Shown: in pieces, positions 42,051 through 49,298 of the stretch
How positions within the stretch are numbered: position 1 is the stretch's first letter
Layout: each line of letters begins with the position of its first letter
NCBI GenBank assembly: GCA_019747815.1
Contig: JAIEQJ010000026.1
Coordinates: 1 to 64,000, forward strand
DNA: 64,000 nt
Direction of reading: 5' to 3'
Source: Hyphomonadaceae bacterium
Lineage (GTDB): Bacteria > Pseudomonadota > Alphaproteobacteria > Rhizobiales > Hyphomicrobiaceae
Translations under genes and position numbers: made by a program
Notes under the pieces: generated by a model
The model's input: the letters and a program-made list of their open reading frames with translations, nothing else
Told to the model about the DNA's origin: nothing
Database searches by the model: none

Positions 42051-43001
42051 TCACCCCTGCAGCGCCGCCCACATGGCGCGGTCGCGCTCCGCGGTCCAGA
42101 TGCGCGGCGTGTCGATGCCCTGGGCCTCGTCATAGGCGCGCGAGACGTTGAACGGCTGGCAATGCTCGAAAATCGGCCACGCGCTGTACTTGGGCCGCAT
42201 GGCCGCCGTGGTCTCGTCGAAGCACTCCTTGAGCGAGGCGCCGCGCGCCACGCCGCGGGCCACCGGCCGGTAGAGATCGCCGAGGAACTGGCGCGTCAGC
42301 GCGATGCCCTCCCGCACCGTATCCTGCCCGATCAGCGCTTCACCGCGCCCCGGCACCAGCGCGTCGCTGCCGAAGGCCGCCAGCGCATCGAGCGTCTCGG
42401 GCCAGTCTGAAAAATGCGCATCGCCGCAATAGCAGGCCGACTTGTACTCGACGATGTCGCCGGAGAACACGACGTTGGCATCGGGCACGTAGACAACGAT
42501 ATCGCCCGCGGTATGCGCCCGGCCCAGGTGCATCAGCTCCACGCGGCGCTTGCCGAGATAGAGCGTCATGCGCTGCTTGAAGGTGACGGTGGGCCACGTC
42601 AGCCCCGGCACGCTTTCTGCCGCCCGGAACAGGCGCGGGAAGCGTCCGTATTCGGAATCCCAATCCTCCTGCCCGCGCTCGGCGATCATGGCCCGGCAGG
42701 CCTCGGAGGCAATGATCTCCTGGGCGTGGTAGGCGGAGGCGCCGAGCACGCGCACGGCGTGGTAGTGCGAGAGCACCACATACTTGATCGGCTTGTCGGT
42801 GATCTTGGCGACCCGCTCGACCACCTTGCCCGCCAGCACCGGCGTTGCCTGCGCGTCGACGACGATGACGCCGTCGTCGCCGACGATGATGCCGCTGTTG
42901 GGATCGCCCTCGGCCGTGAAGGCATAGAGCTCCGGACCGATTTCCTTGAAGGTGATCTTCTTCTCTTCCAGATCGCCCGTGGAGGCGAAGGTCTTGGTCA
43001 T
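42051..43001 (-). CDS. Metallo-beta-lactamase-fold protein with altered metal site
   Basis: A 316-aa MBL-fold protein. The usual HxHxDH motif reads His79-Tyr-His81-Ala-Val83-Arg84 (SHYHAVRVLGASAY), His163 (RAHTAGD) and Asp182 (FSGDIVE) are present, but the last ligand, normally PGHG, is PGRG (Arg219). So site 1 could still bind one metal, while three site-2 ligands are replaced. It sits in the aromatic gene unit upstream of the FAD gene (29-bp gap). It may be a mono-metal hydrolase, such as a thioesterase or lactonase, or a redirected one. Its start ATG at 43001 follows GGAAAC. Confidence 0.85.
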   Translation of the reverse strand: MTKTFASTGDLEEKKITFKEIGPELYAFTAEGDPNSGIIVGDDGVIVVDAQATPVLAGKVVERVAKITDKPIKYVVLSHYHAVRVLGASAYHAQEIIASEACRAMIAERGQEDWDSEYGRFPRLFRAAESVPGLTWPTVTFKQRMTLYLGKRRVELMHLGRAHTAGDIVVYVPDANVVFSGDIVEYKSACYCGDAHFSDWPETLDALAAFGSDALVPGRGEALIGQDTVREGIALTRQFLGDLYRPVARGVARGASLKECFDETTAAMRPKYSAWPIFEHCQPFNVSRAYDEAQGIDTPRIWTAERDRAMWAALQG

Positions 43002-43021
43002 GTCGGCGTTTCCTCTCTGGC

Positions 43022-43124
43022 TGTCATCCCGGAATCGCGCAAGAGCGCAGTATCCGGAACCCAGGGCTAAGCGCTGCGCGCTTCGCTCCTAAGTCCCGGA
43101 TCGTCGCGCGACGTCCGGGATGAC
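43022..43124. repeat. Palindromic intergenic repeat, copy 2
   Basis: Opens TGTCATCCCGGAATCGCGC and closes with CCGGGATGAC, with internal complementary arms. It fills the gap between the MBL and fumarylacetoacetase genes, both leftward, so readthrough RNA would fold here. Confidence 0.8.
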
Positions 43125-43136
43125 GCGCTGCGTCCC

Positions 43137-44180
43137 TCACCTTGCATAGCGCACGACCTCCTGCTCGATGGCGCCGAAGATCGAGCGGCCGGCCGCGTCC
43201 AGCATTTCCAGCCGCACCCTGTCGCCGAACTTCAGGAATGGCGTCTTGGGGCTGCCCTCCAGGATCGTTTCAACCGTGCGCACCTCGGCCAGGCAGGTAT
43301 AGCCGGCGCCGCCCTGCTCCACCGGCCTGCCCGGTCCGTCCTCGCCCTTGTTGGAGACCGTGCCCGAGCCGACGATGGAGCCGGCCGCTAGCCGCCGCGT
43401 CCTGGCGGCATGGGCAATGAGCTGCGGGAACGAGAACGTCATGTCGACGCCGGCGTTGGGCTTGCCGAGCAGCTTGCCGTTCACCTCCGCCCGCAGCGGC
43501 AGATGCACCCGGCCGTCATGCCACGCCGGCCCCAGCTCGTCCGGCGTCACGGCCACGGCCGAGAAGGCCGTCGACGGCTTGCCGTGAAAGAAGCCGAAGC
43601 CCTTGGCCAGCTCTGCCGGGATGAGATGGCGCAGCGAAACATCGTTCACCAGCATGAGCAGGCGGATGTGCTGTCCCGCCTCCTCGGCGCTTGCGCCCAT
43701 CGGCACATCGCCGGTGATGACGGCCACCTCGCCTTCCAGGTCGATGCCCCAGGCCTCGTCGGCGAGCTCGATCGGGTCGCAGGGCCCAAGCAACGCGTCG
43801 GAGCCCCCCTGGTACATCAAGGGCTCGGTCCAGAAGCTCGCCGGCATCTCCGCCCCGCGGGCACGGCGCACCAGCTCCACGTGGTTGACGTAGGCCGAGC
43901 CATCCGCCCATTGATAGGCCCGCGGCAATGGTGCAGTGCAATCACGGGCCTTGAAATCCCTTACGGCCATGGAAACCGGAGGCCCGCCCCCAACGTACCC
44001 GTTGAGATCGGCATAGACCCCGGCCACCCTGGGTTGCACGGTCTGCCAATGGTCCATCAGGTGCTGCAGCGTTTTCAGGCCGGGGATTGCCGTTTCGGCC
44101 AGGATCGCCCTGGTCAGATCACGTGACACAATGGCCAGCGCGCCATCCCGGCTACCATCCTTGAGAGTTGCGAGTTTCAT
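43137..44180 (-). CDS. Fumarylacetoacetase (fumarylacetoacetate hydrolase family)
   Basis: A 347-aa FAH-fold hydrolase, the last step of homogentisate breakdown, splitting fumarylacetoacetate to fumarate and acetoacetate. Family blocks: ADGSAYVNHVELVRRARG, the metal-binding DLEGEVAVITGDVP, FGFFHGKPSTAFSAVAVTP, and GSIVGSGTVSNKGEDGPG. The C-terminal FGAIEQEVVRYAR is typical of the bacterial short type. Neighbours hmgA and maiA supply the two preceding steps. It starts 53 bp from the divergent TRAP gene. Confidence 0.9.
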   Translation of the reverse strand: MKLATLKDGSRDGALAIVSRDLTRAILAETAIPGLKTLQHLMDHWQTVQPRVAGVYADLNGYVGGGPPVSMAVRDFKARDCTAPLPRAYQWADGSAYVNHVELVRRARGAEMPASFWTEPLMYQGGSDALLGPCDPIELADEAWGIDLEGEVAVITGDVPMGASAEEAGQHIRLLMLVNDVSLRHLIPAELAKGFGFFHGKPSTAFSAVAVTPDELGPAWHDGRVHLPLRAEVNGKLLGKPNAGVDMTFSFPQLIAHAARTRRLAAGSIVGSGTVSNKGEDGPGRPVEQGGAGYTCLAEVRTVETILEGSPKTPFLKFGDRVRLEMLDAAGRSIFGAIEQEVVRYAR

Positions 44181-44233
44181 GATGTCGCCATGTCGATTAA
44201 GCTAGCCGGGAGCATGGGGCTGGAGGGAATGTC

Positions 44234-45319
44234 GTGAAGCGCAGAGCGTTTCTCCGCACGGGTGCAGCCATGGCCCTTGCCGGCCCAGCCGTAGCTGCGC
44301 CAGCCATTGCCCAGTCGGCGCCTGAGATTAAGTGGCGCATGACCTCCAGCTACCCGAAGTCGATCGATGCCATCTTTGGCACCGCACAAACCCTGGGCCG
44401 TTACATCGCCGAGGCCACCGACAACAAATTCCAGATCGAGGTTTACGCGGCAGGAGAGCTGACGCCCAGCCGGCAAGCGCTCGAAGCCGTCACCAGCGGG
44501 TCCGTCGATTGCGCTTTCACGCCGCTGTACCTCTACCTCCACAAGGACCCTGTGCTCGCTGTCGGTTGCGGCCTGCCGTTCGGCCTCAATGCCCGGCACC
44601 AGCTCTCCTGGTGGACCTTCGGCGGCGGCAAGGAGATCGTCAATACGGCCCTGAAGAAGTTCAACGCCTTCGGCATGCCGGCGGGCAGCACCGGGGCGCA
44701 GATGGGCGCATGGTCCAAGAAGGAGATCAACACGGTCGAGGATCTCAAGGGCCTGAGGATCCGTGTCGGCACGCTGGGCGGGCCCATCTTCGAGCGGGTC
44801 GGAGCCCTGGCCTATTACCTCGGCCATGCCGATGTCTATGCGGCCCTGGAGAACGGCACCATCGACGCCGCTGAGTTCATCTGTCCCCATGACGACGAGA
44901 GGCTCGGCATCGCCAAGCTGGCGAAATACAACTACCATCCCTGCTGGTGGGAAAGCGGCGGCATGGTGCATCTGATCGTCAATCTCGAGCGGTGGAATGC
45001 ACTACCCAAGTCCTATCGAGCCATTGTCGCGCGCGCATGCGATTCCGCCAACTCCTGGCTGCTTGCAAAGTATGACGCCATCAACCCGGCCGCGCTGAAG
45101 CGCCTGGTCGCTGCGGGCGCCGTCCTCAAGTCCTTTCCGCAGCCCGTGCTGGAGGCCTGCTACAAGGCGAGCAACGACCACTTCGGCGCGATTGCGGCCA
45201 AGGACCCGAATTTCAAGCGGGCGTTCGACTCGGTCACCCAGTTTCGCAGGGAGCAGCTTCCCTGGTGGCAGATCGCCGACTATGCGTGCGACAGCATCAT
45301 GGTGGGCATGCGCAGTTGA
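44234..45319 (+). CDS. TRAP transporter substrate-binding protein, DctP type, Tat signal
   Basis: A 361-aa periplasmic solute receptor. A Tat leader (KRRAFLRTGAAMALAG, cleaved around AIAQS) precedes the family blocks WRMTSSYPKSIDAIFGTAQ, LEAVTSGSVDCAFT, EDLKGLRIRVGTLGG and ALENGTIDAAEF. It should bind a carboxylate or other organic acid and hand it to a membrane DctQM pair, but no such membrane genes are near. The start is GTG at 44234 with GGAGGG upstream. It is divergent from fumarylacetoacetase; an aromatic or keto-acid ligand is plausible but unproven. Confidence 0.88.
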   Translation: MKRRAFLRTGAAMALAGPAVAAPAIAQSAPEIKWRMTSSYPKSIDAIFGTAQTLGRYIAEATDNKFQIEVYAAGELTPSRQALEAVTSGSVDCAFTPLYLYLHKDPVLAVGCGLPFGLNARHQLSWWTFGGGKEIVNTALKKFNAFGMPAGSTGAQMGAWSKKEINTVEDLKGLRIRVGTLGGPIFERVGALAYYLGHADVYAALENGTIDAAEFICPHDDERLGIAKLAKYNYHPCWWESGGMVHLIVNLERWNALPKSYRAIVARACDSANSWLLAKYDAINPAALKRLVAAGAVLKSFPQPVLEACYKASNDHFGAIAAKDPNFKRAFDSVTQFRREQLPWWQIADYACDSIMVGMRS

Positions 45320-45335
45320 GCTCAAAGCTTCCACC

Positions 45336-45458
45336 TGTCATCCCGACATCGATCTGTCATCCCGGCCGAGGCGCCGGGACCGGGGGCTGCAGAGCGGCGT
45401 GTGATCGTCTATGCCCCGCATCCCCGATATTCGCCTGCGGCGAATTCCGCAAATGACA
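45336..45458. repeat. Palindromic intergenic repeat, copy 3 (degenerate)
   Basis: Two TGTCATCCCG starts (45336 and 45355) with CGCCGGGACC nearby, then a distant AAATGACAGG. The right arm is eroded compared with the other copies, so it appears to be a decayed or double copy. It lies between convergent TRAP and hmgA genes. Confidence 0.6.
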
Positions 45459-45482
45459 GGGTGAAGCTTTGGCCGGCCGGCA

Positions 45483-46856
45483 TCACGTCTCTCCTGTGAA
45501 GGTCTTCTCGAGCGGCGTCCAGCAGTCCGCATAGTTCTCCTGCAGCGACTCGTGCTCGGCGGCGAACCTGGTGAGGTGCTGGGGAAAGCGCGTCTCGAAC
45601 ATGAAGGCCAGCGTGTTGGTGAGCTTCACCGGCTTCAGCTCGCCCTTGGTGGCGTGATCGTAGGCCGCCTTGTCGGGCCCGTGCGGCAGCATGCAGTTGT
45701 GCAGGCTGATGCCGCCGGGCAGGAAGCCTTCGGGCTTGGCGTCGTAGACGCCATAGATCAGCCCCATGAACTCCGACATGATGTTCATGTGGTACCAGGG
45801 CGGCCGGAACGTGTGCTCGGCCACCGCCCAGCGCTCCGGGAAGATGACGAAATCGACGTTGGCGGTGCCGGCCGTCTCGGACGGGGCGGTGAGCACGGTG
45901 AAGATCGATGGATCGGGATGGTCGAAGGCGATGGCGCCCACCGGCGCGAAGTGGCGCAGATCGTACTTGTAGGGCGCATAGTTGCCGTGCCAGGCCACCA
46001 CGTCGAGCGGTGAATGGCCGATCTCGGCGACATTGAAGGTGCCGCACCACTTGACGGTCAGGCGTGACGTCTCCTCCCTGTCCTCGAACGCCGCCATCGG
46101 CGTCTTGAAGTCGCGCGCGTTGGCGAGGCAGTTGGCGCCGATGGGCCCCCGGTCGGGCAGCGTGAACTTGGCGCCATAGTTCTCGCACACATAGCCGCGC
46201 GCCGGTCCATCCATGAGCTCCACCTTGAACTTGACGCCGCGGGGGATGACGCAGATTTCGCCGGGCTCCACGTCGATGCGCCCGAACTCGGTGAAGAAGC
46301 GCAAGCGCCCCTGCTGCGGCACGATCAGGAATTCGCCGTCGGCATTGTAGAAGTAGTCGCTCTCCATCGACTGCGTGACGAGATAGACATGCGCGGCCAT
46401 GCCGGCCTGGGTGTTGACGTCGCCCGAAGTGGTCATGGTGCGCATGCCCGTGAGAAACGTCAGCTTCTCGCCGGGGATCGGCAGCGGGCTCCAGCGCAGC
46501 TGCCCGATCGGGCGATCGTGCTCGCCCGTCGCCGGCGCCGTCTTCCAGTGCGGCAGCGCGGTCTTGCTGAATTTCTGCGCGTGCTGCACGGAGGGGCGGA
46601 TGCGGTAGAGCCAGGAGCGCTCGTTGGTGCCCCTGGGCGCGGTGAAGGGCGAGCCCGAGAGCTGCTCGGCATAGAGGCCGTAGGCGGTGCGCTGCGGCGA
46701 GTTCTGCCCGACGGGCAGCGCACCGGGCAGCGCCTCGGTCTCGAAGTCGTTGCCGAAGCCCGGCATGTAGCCGGCGGGCGTGGCCTGGGTCCATTGCCCG
46801 CGCTGGCCGTCGGTCTCGGTCTTGCCGCCCGGAGCGGTCTTGCTGCCGTCTGCCAT
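45483..46856 (-). CDS. hmgA: Homogentisate 1,2-dioxygenase
   Basis: A 457-aa non-heme iron enzyme opening the homogentisate ring to maleylacetoacetate. Family blocks: [19 protein letters not shown] near the start, [49 protein letters not shown], and the iron-binding C-terminal region [19 protein letters not shown] and [12 protein letters not shown]. The first 25 residues are a hydrophilic extension. GGAGGAG precedes the ATG. It is divergent from marR-maiA, with a palindromic operator (47017-47035) between them. Confidence 0.96.
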   Translation of the reverse strand: MADGSKTAPGGKTETDGQRGQWTQATPAGYMPGFGNDFETEALPGALPVGQNSPQRTAYGLYAEQLSGSPFTAPRGTNERSWLYRIRPSVQHAQKFSKTALPHWKTAPATGEHDRPIGQLRWSPLPIPGEKLTFLTGMRTMTTSGDVNTQAGMAAHVYLVTQSMESDYFYNADGEFLIVPQQGRLRFFTEFGRIDVEPGEICVIPRGVKFKVELMDGPARGYVCENYGAKFTLPDRGPIGANCLANARDFKTPMAAFEDREETSRLTVKWCGTFNVAEIGHSPLDVVAWHGNYAPYKYDLRHFAPVGAIAFDHPDPSIFTVLTAPSETAGTANVDFVIFPERWAVAEHTFRPPWYHMNIMSEFMGLIYGVYDAKPEGFLPGGISLHNCMLPHGPDKAAYDHATKGELKPVKLTNTLAFMFETRFPQHLTRFAAEHESLQENYADCWTPLEKTFTGET

Positions 46857-46878
46857 GTCAGCTCCTCCATGATGTTCC

Positions 46879-46997
46879 TGTCATCCCGGAACGCGCGCGG
46901 CGCGTAGCCGGGACCCAGAGCCACGTGTCGCGTGTCGCGTGTCGCGCGCTTGCCTTGGGTCCCGGCTCGCGGGCTGACGCCCTTGGCCGGGATGACA
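46879..46997. repeat. Palindromic intergenic repeat, copy 4, with 7-bp tandem repeats
   Basis: Opens TGTCATCCCGGAACGCGCG and closes GGCCGGGATGACA. Internally CGTGTCG is repeated three times (46924-46944) and CCGGGACCC pairs with GGGTCCCGG. It sits between hmgA and the MarR operator. Confidence 0.8.
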
Positions 46998-47016
46998 AGC
47001 CTCGAGCATCATGATA

Positions 47017-47035
47017 ATTTCGTTTGAAACGAAAT
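47017..47035. promoter_or_regulatory. Perfect palindromic operator for the MarR/homogentisate regulator
   Basis: ATTTCGTTT-G-AAACGAAAT is a 9-bp inverted repeat with a single central base, just 20 bp before the marR ATG at 47056 and about 160 bp before hmgA. Position and symmetry fit a dimeric MarR-type operator giving autoregulation and control of hmgA and maiA. Confidence 0.75.
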
Positions 47036-47055
47036 CAACTGGAATCGAGCCTCCC

Positions 47056-47574
47056 ATGGACGACGTTTCCCAAGCCGAGCCGGCGCTGATGCTGGAGGCG
47101 TTCGCGCCCTATCGCCTCGCGGTGGCCGCCCACACCATCAGCCGGGCGCTGTCGGAGGTCTACACCAGGGAATTCGGCCTCTCGATCCCGGAATGGCGCG
47201 TGCTTGCCAACCTCGGCCGCTTCGGTCCGCTCAATGCCGGCGAGCTGGCCGAGCGTTCCAGCATGGACAAACCCAAGGTCACGCGCGCCCTGCAGCGGCT
47301 GGAGGCGCGCGGCCTCACCCAGCGCGCCGTCGTCAGCGCCGACCGGCGGCAGGTGCGGCTCGCGCTGACCCGGCGCGGGCGCCTCGTTTTCCGCCAGATT
47401 GCGGCGCTGGCGCTGGACTGGGAGGCGGGGCTCCTCGGCGCGCTGTCCGAGGCAGAGCGCAAGGCTCTGGACCGCATCTTGACCAAGCTGATGCGCCAGG
47501 CCGAGACTATGCGCGCTGCGGCCCAACGGGTGGCCCGCAGCCGGGGGACATCGCGCGGTGCTGAAGCTTTATAG
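47056..47574 (+). CDS. MarR family transcriptional regulator
   Basis: A 172-aa winged-helix repressor. The N-terminal helices (YRLAVAAHTISRALSEVYTREFGLSIPEW spans two) form the dimer; the DNA-binding part contains LNAGELAERSSMDKPKVTRALQRLEARGL and the wing DRRQVRLALTRRG. Such proteins release DNA on binding aromatic or organic ligands, here perhaps homogentisate. The longer frame from 47011 would overlap the palindromic operator, so the ATG at 47056 is chosen, though its ribosome site is weak. It overlaps maiA by 17 bp. Confidence 0.9.
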   Translation: MDDVSQAEPALMLEAFAPYRLAVAAHTISRALSEVYTREFGLSIPEWRVLANLGRFGPLNAGELAERSSMDKPKVTRALQRLEARGLTQRAVVSADRRQVRLALTRRGRLVFRQIAALALDWEAGLLGALSEAERKALDRILTKLMRQAETMRAAAQRVARSRGTSRGAEAL

Positions 47575-48199
47575 CTACTATCGTTCGTCAGCAGCCTATC
47601 GCTGCCGCATCGCGCTCAATCTCAAGGGCCTCGCGCACGAGACGGCGTTCGTGCATCTCATCAAGGATGGCGGCCAGCACACCCAGCCCGCCTACCGCGC
47701 GCTCAACCCGCAGGCGATGGTGCCGACGCTGCAGCATGACGGCCGCGTCATCACGCAGTCGCTCGCCATCATCGAGTATCTGGAGGAGATCTACCCCGAG
47801 CCGCCGCTGCTCCCGGGCGATGCCGCAGCCCGCGCCAAAATCCGCGCCTTCGCGCTGGCCATCGCCTGCGACATCCACCCGGTCAACAACCTGCGCATTC
47901 TCAACTATCTCAAGGGCCCGCTGCAGCAGGACCAGGCCGCCGCCGACGCCTGGTACCGGCATTGGATCAAGGAAGGTCTCGAGGCCTGCGAGAAGCTGCT
48001 GCCGCCCGCGGCCGGCCGCTTCGCGTTCGGCGACCGCCCCACGCTGGCCGATACCTGCCTCATCCCGCAGCTCTACAACGCCCGCCGCTTCAACTGCGAT
48101 CTGTCCAGCGTGCCGCGGCTCGTCGCCATCGACGCGGCCTGCCTCGCCCTGCCCGCCTTCGCCGACGCCGCGCCCGAGGCCCAGCCCGACGCGGCCTAG
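47558..48199 (+). CDS. maiA: Maleylacetoacetate isomerase (zeta-class glutathione transferase)
   Basis: A 213-aa enzyme isomerising maleylacetoacetate to fumarylacetoacetate with glutathione. The zeta-class motif SYYRSSAAYRCRIALNLKG is near the N-terminus, followed by NPQAMVPTLQHDGRVITQSL and CDIHPVNNLRILNYL. The start is GTG at 47558, inside the marR gene, so the two are translationally coupled. The stop TAG (47197 offset: 48197-48199) lies within the end of a MITE. Together with hmgA and fumarylacetoacetase it completes the lower homogentisate route. Confidence 0.94.
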   Translation: MLKLYSYYRSSAAYRCRIALNLKGLAHETAFVHLIKDGGQHTQPAYRALNPQAMVPTLQHDGRVITQSLAIIEYLEEIYPEPPLLPGDAAARAKIRAFALAIACDIHPVNNLRILNYLKGPLQQDQAAADAWYRHWIKEGLEACEKLLPPAAGRFAFGDRPTLADTCLIPQLYNARRFNCDLSSVPRLVAIDAACLALPAFADAAPEAQPDAA

Positions 48200-48270
48200 T
48201 GTGATTCAGATCGGGAAGTTCGTTCAGCGCCTGCTGCAAGATCCGGCGAACTTCGCGATCGGGACACTAG
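48196..48270. mobile_element. 75-bp MITE-like element of Tc1/IS630 type
   Basis: Starts CTAGTGT and ends ACACTAG. Inner arms GATCGGGAAGTTCG (48209-48222) and CGAACTTCGCGATC (48247-48260) are reverse complements at 13 of 14 positions, with a 24-nt centre. The ends TA-GTGT...ACAC-TA fit insertion at a TA dinucleotide. No transposase is present. It spans the maiA stop codon and ends 10 bp before the thiO stop. Confidence 0.65.
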
Positions 48271-48280
48271 ATGGCAATCG

Positions 48281-49285
48281 CTACGACGGCTCGACCACGA
48301 ACACCCGATTGTCGATGGCGCCGGTCTCCAGATAGGCCGCCACCAGCTCCGCCAGCGCAGGCGCCAGCAGGAAGCCGTGGCGGTAGAGCCCGTTCACGTG
48401 AATGGTCTGCCCGCGCACGGCGACCTTCGGCACGTTGTCGGCAAATGCCGGGCGCACGCCGGCGCCGGCATCCACGATCTGCGCCTCGCCGAAGGCGGGA
48501 TGCAGCGCATAGGCCATGCCCAGCAGCTCCAGCGCCGAGCGCACCGTGATCGGGCTCATGTCATCGCTTTCGATCACGGTGGCCCCGATCATGTGCCGGC
48601 CATCGCCCCACGGCACCACGTAGATCGAATGCCGCGGATGCAGGACCCGCACCGGGCGATGCAGGCCGATCTCGCGCGTGCGCACGATCAGGCGCTCGCC
48701 GCGCACGCCGCGCAGGTCGGCGAGCTCGGCGCGCGCACCCAGGCCGCGGCAGTCGATGACCATCTCATCCTTCGCCGCGCCATCCCGCCATTCGGTGCCG
48801 AAGGCAACGTTCACGCCCGCGCGCTTGATCTCCTCCAGCAGGAACTGCATGGCCGCCAGCGGTGCCACGTGCGCTTCCTGCGCATAGAACAGTCCCGTGC
48901 TGAAACGGCCCGCCAGGTCGGGCTCCAGCCTGGCGATGGCATCGCCGCCGATGCGCTCATACCCTTCCGTCAGCCGTGCGAAGTGGTCGACCTCGCTCCT
49001 GTCGCGCGCACTGGCGATGACCAGCGTGCCTGCAACCACCGTGCCCGGAAACGTCTGGCGCCATAGCCCGATGGACGTGAGGCCCAGGTCGCGGATGACC
49101 GGGGCATAGACCTCCGTCTCGCAGAAGGGACCCAGCATGGCCCCGGCATAGGCGCTGGCAGCCGTGCCGAACGGCTCCTGCGATCGGTCGAGGAGCCGCA
49201 CGCGATGTCCCTTGCGGGCCAGCGTCAGCGCCTGCCACAAGCCGGTGATGCCGGCCCCGACGACGGTGAGGTTGCGTGTCTGCAT
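48281..49285 (-). CDS. thiO: Glycine oxidase-like FAD protein (ThiO)
   Basis: A 334-aa FAD-dependent amine oxidase of the DAAO fold, supplying dehydroglycine for thiazole synthesis. The dinucleotide motif is VVGAGITGLWQALTLARKG and the C-terminal HVNGLYRHGFLLAPALAELV is characteristic of ThiO. IDCRGLGARAEL and YVVPWGDGRHMIGATV are further family blocks. It is about 19 kb from thiS-thiG-thiE, whereas ThiO genes often sit with them. ATG at 49285 preferred; upstream codons (to 49357) overlap ggt and look untranslated. Confidence 0.82.
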   Translation of the reverse strand: MQTRNLTVVGAGITGLWQALTLARKGHRVRLLDRSQEPFGTAASAYAGAMLGPFCETEVYAPVIRDLGLTSIGLWRQTFPGTVVAGTLVIASARDRSEVDHFARLTEGYERIGGDAIARLEPDLAGRFSTGLFYAQEAHVAPLAAMQFLLEEIKRAGVNVAFGTEWRDGAAKDEMVIDCRGLGARAELADLRGVRGERLIVRTREIGLHRPVRVLHPRHSIYVVPWGDGRHMIGATVIESDDMSPITVRSALELLGMAYALHPAFGEAQIVDAGAGVRPAFADNVPKVAVRGQTIHVNGLYRHGFLLAPALAELVAAYLETGAIDNRVFVVEPS

Positions 49286-49298
49286 GCACCAGAAGCCG

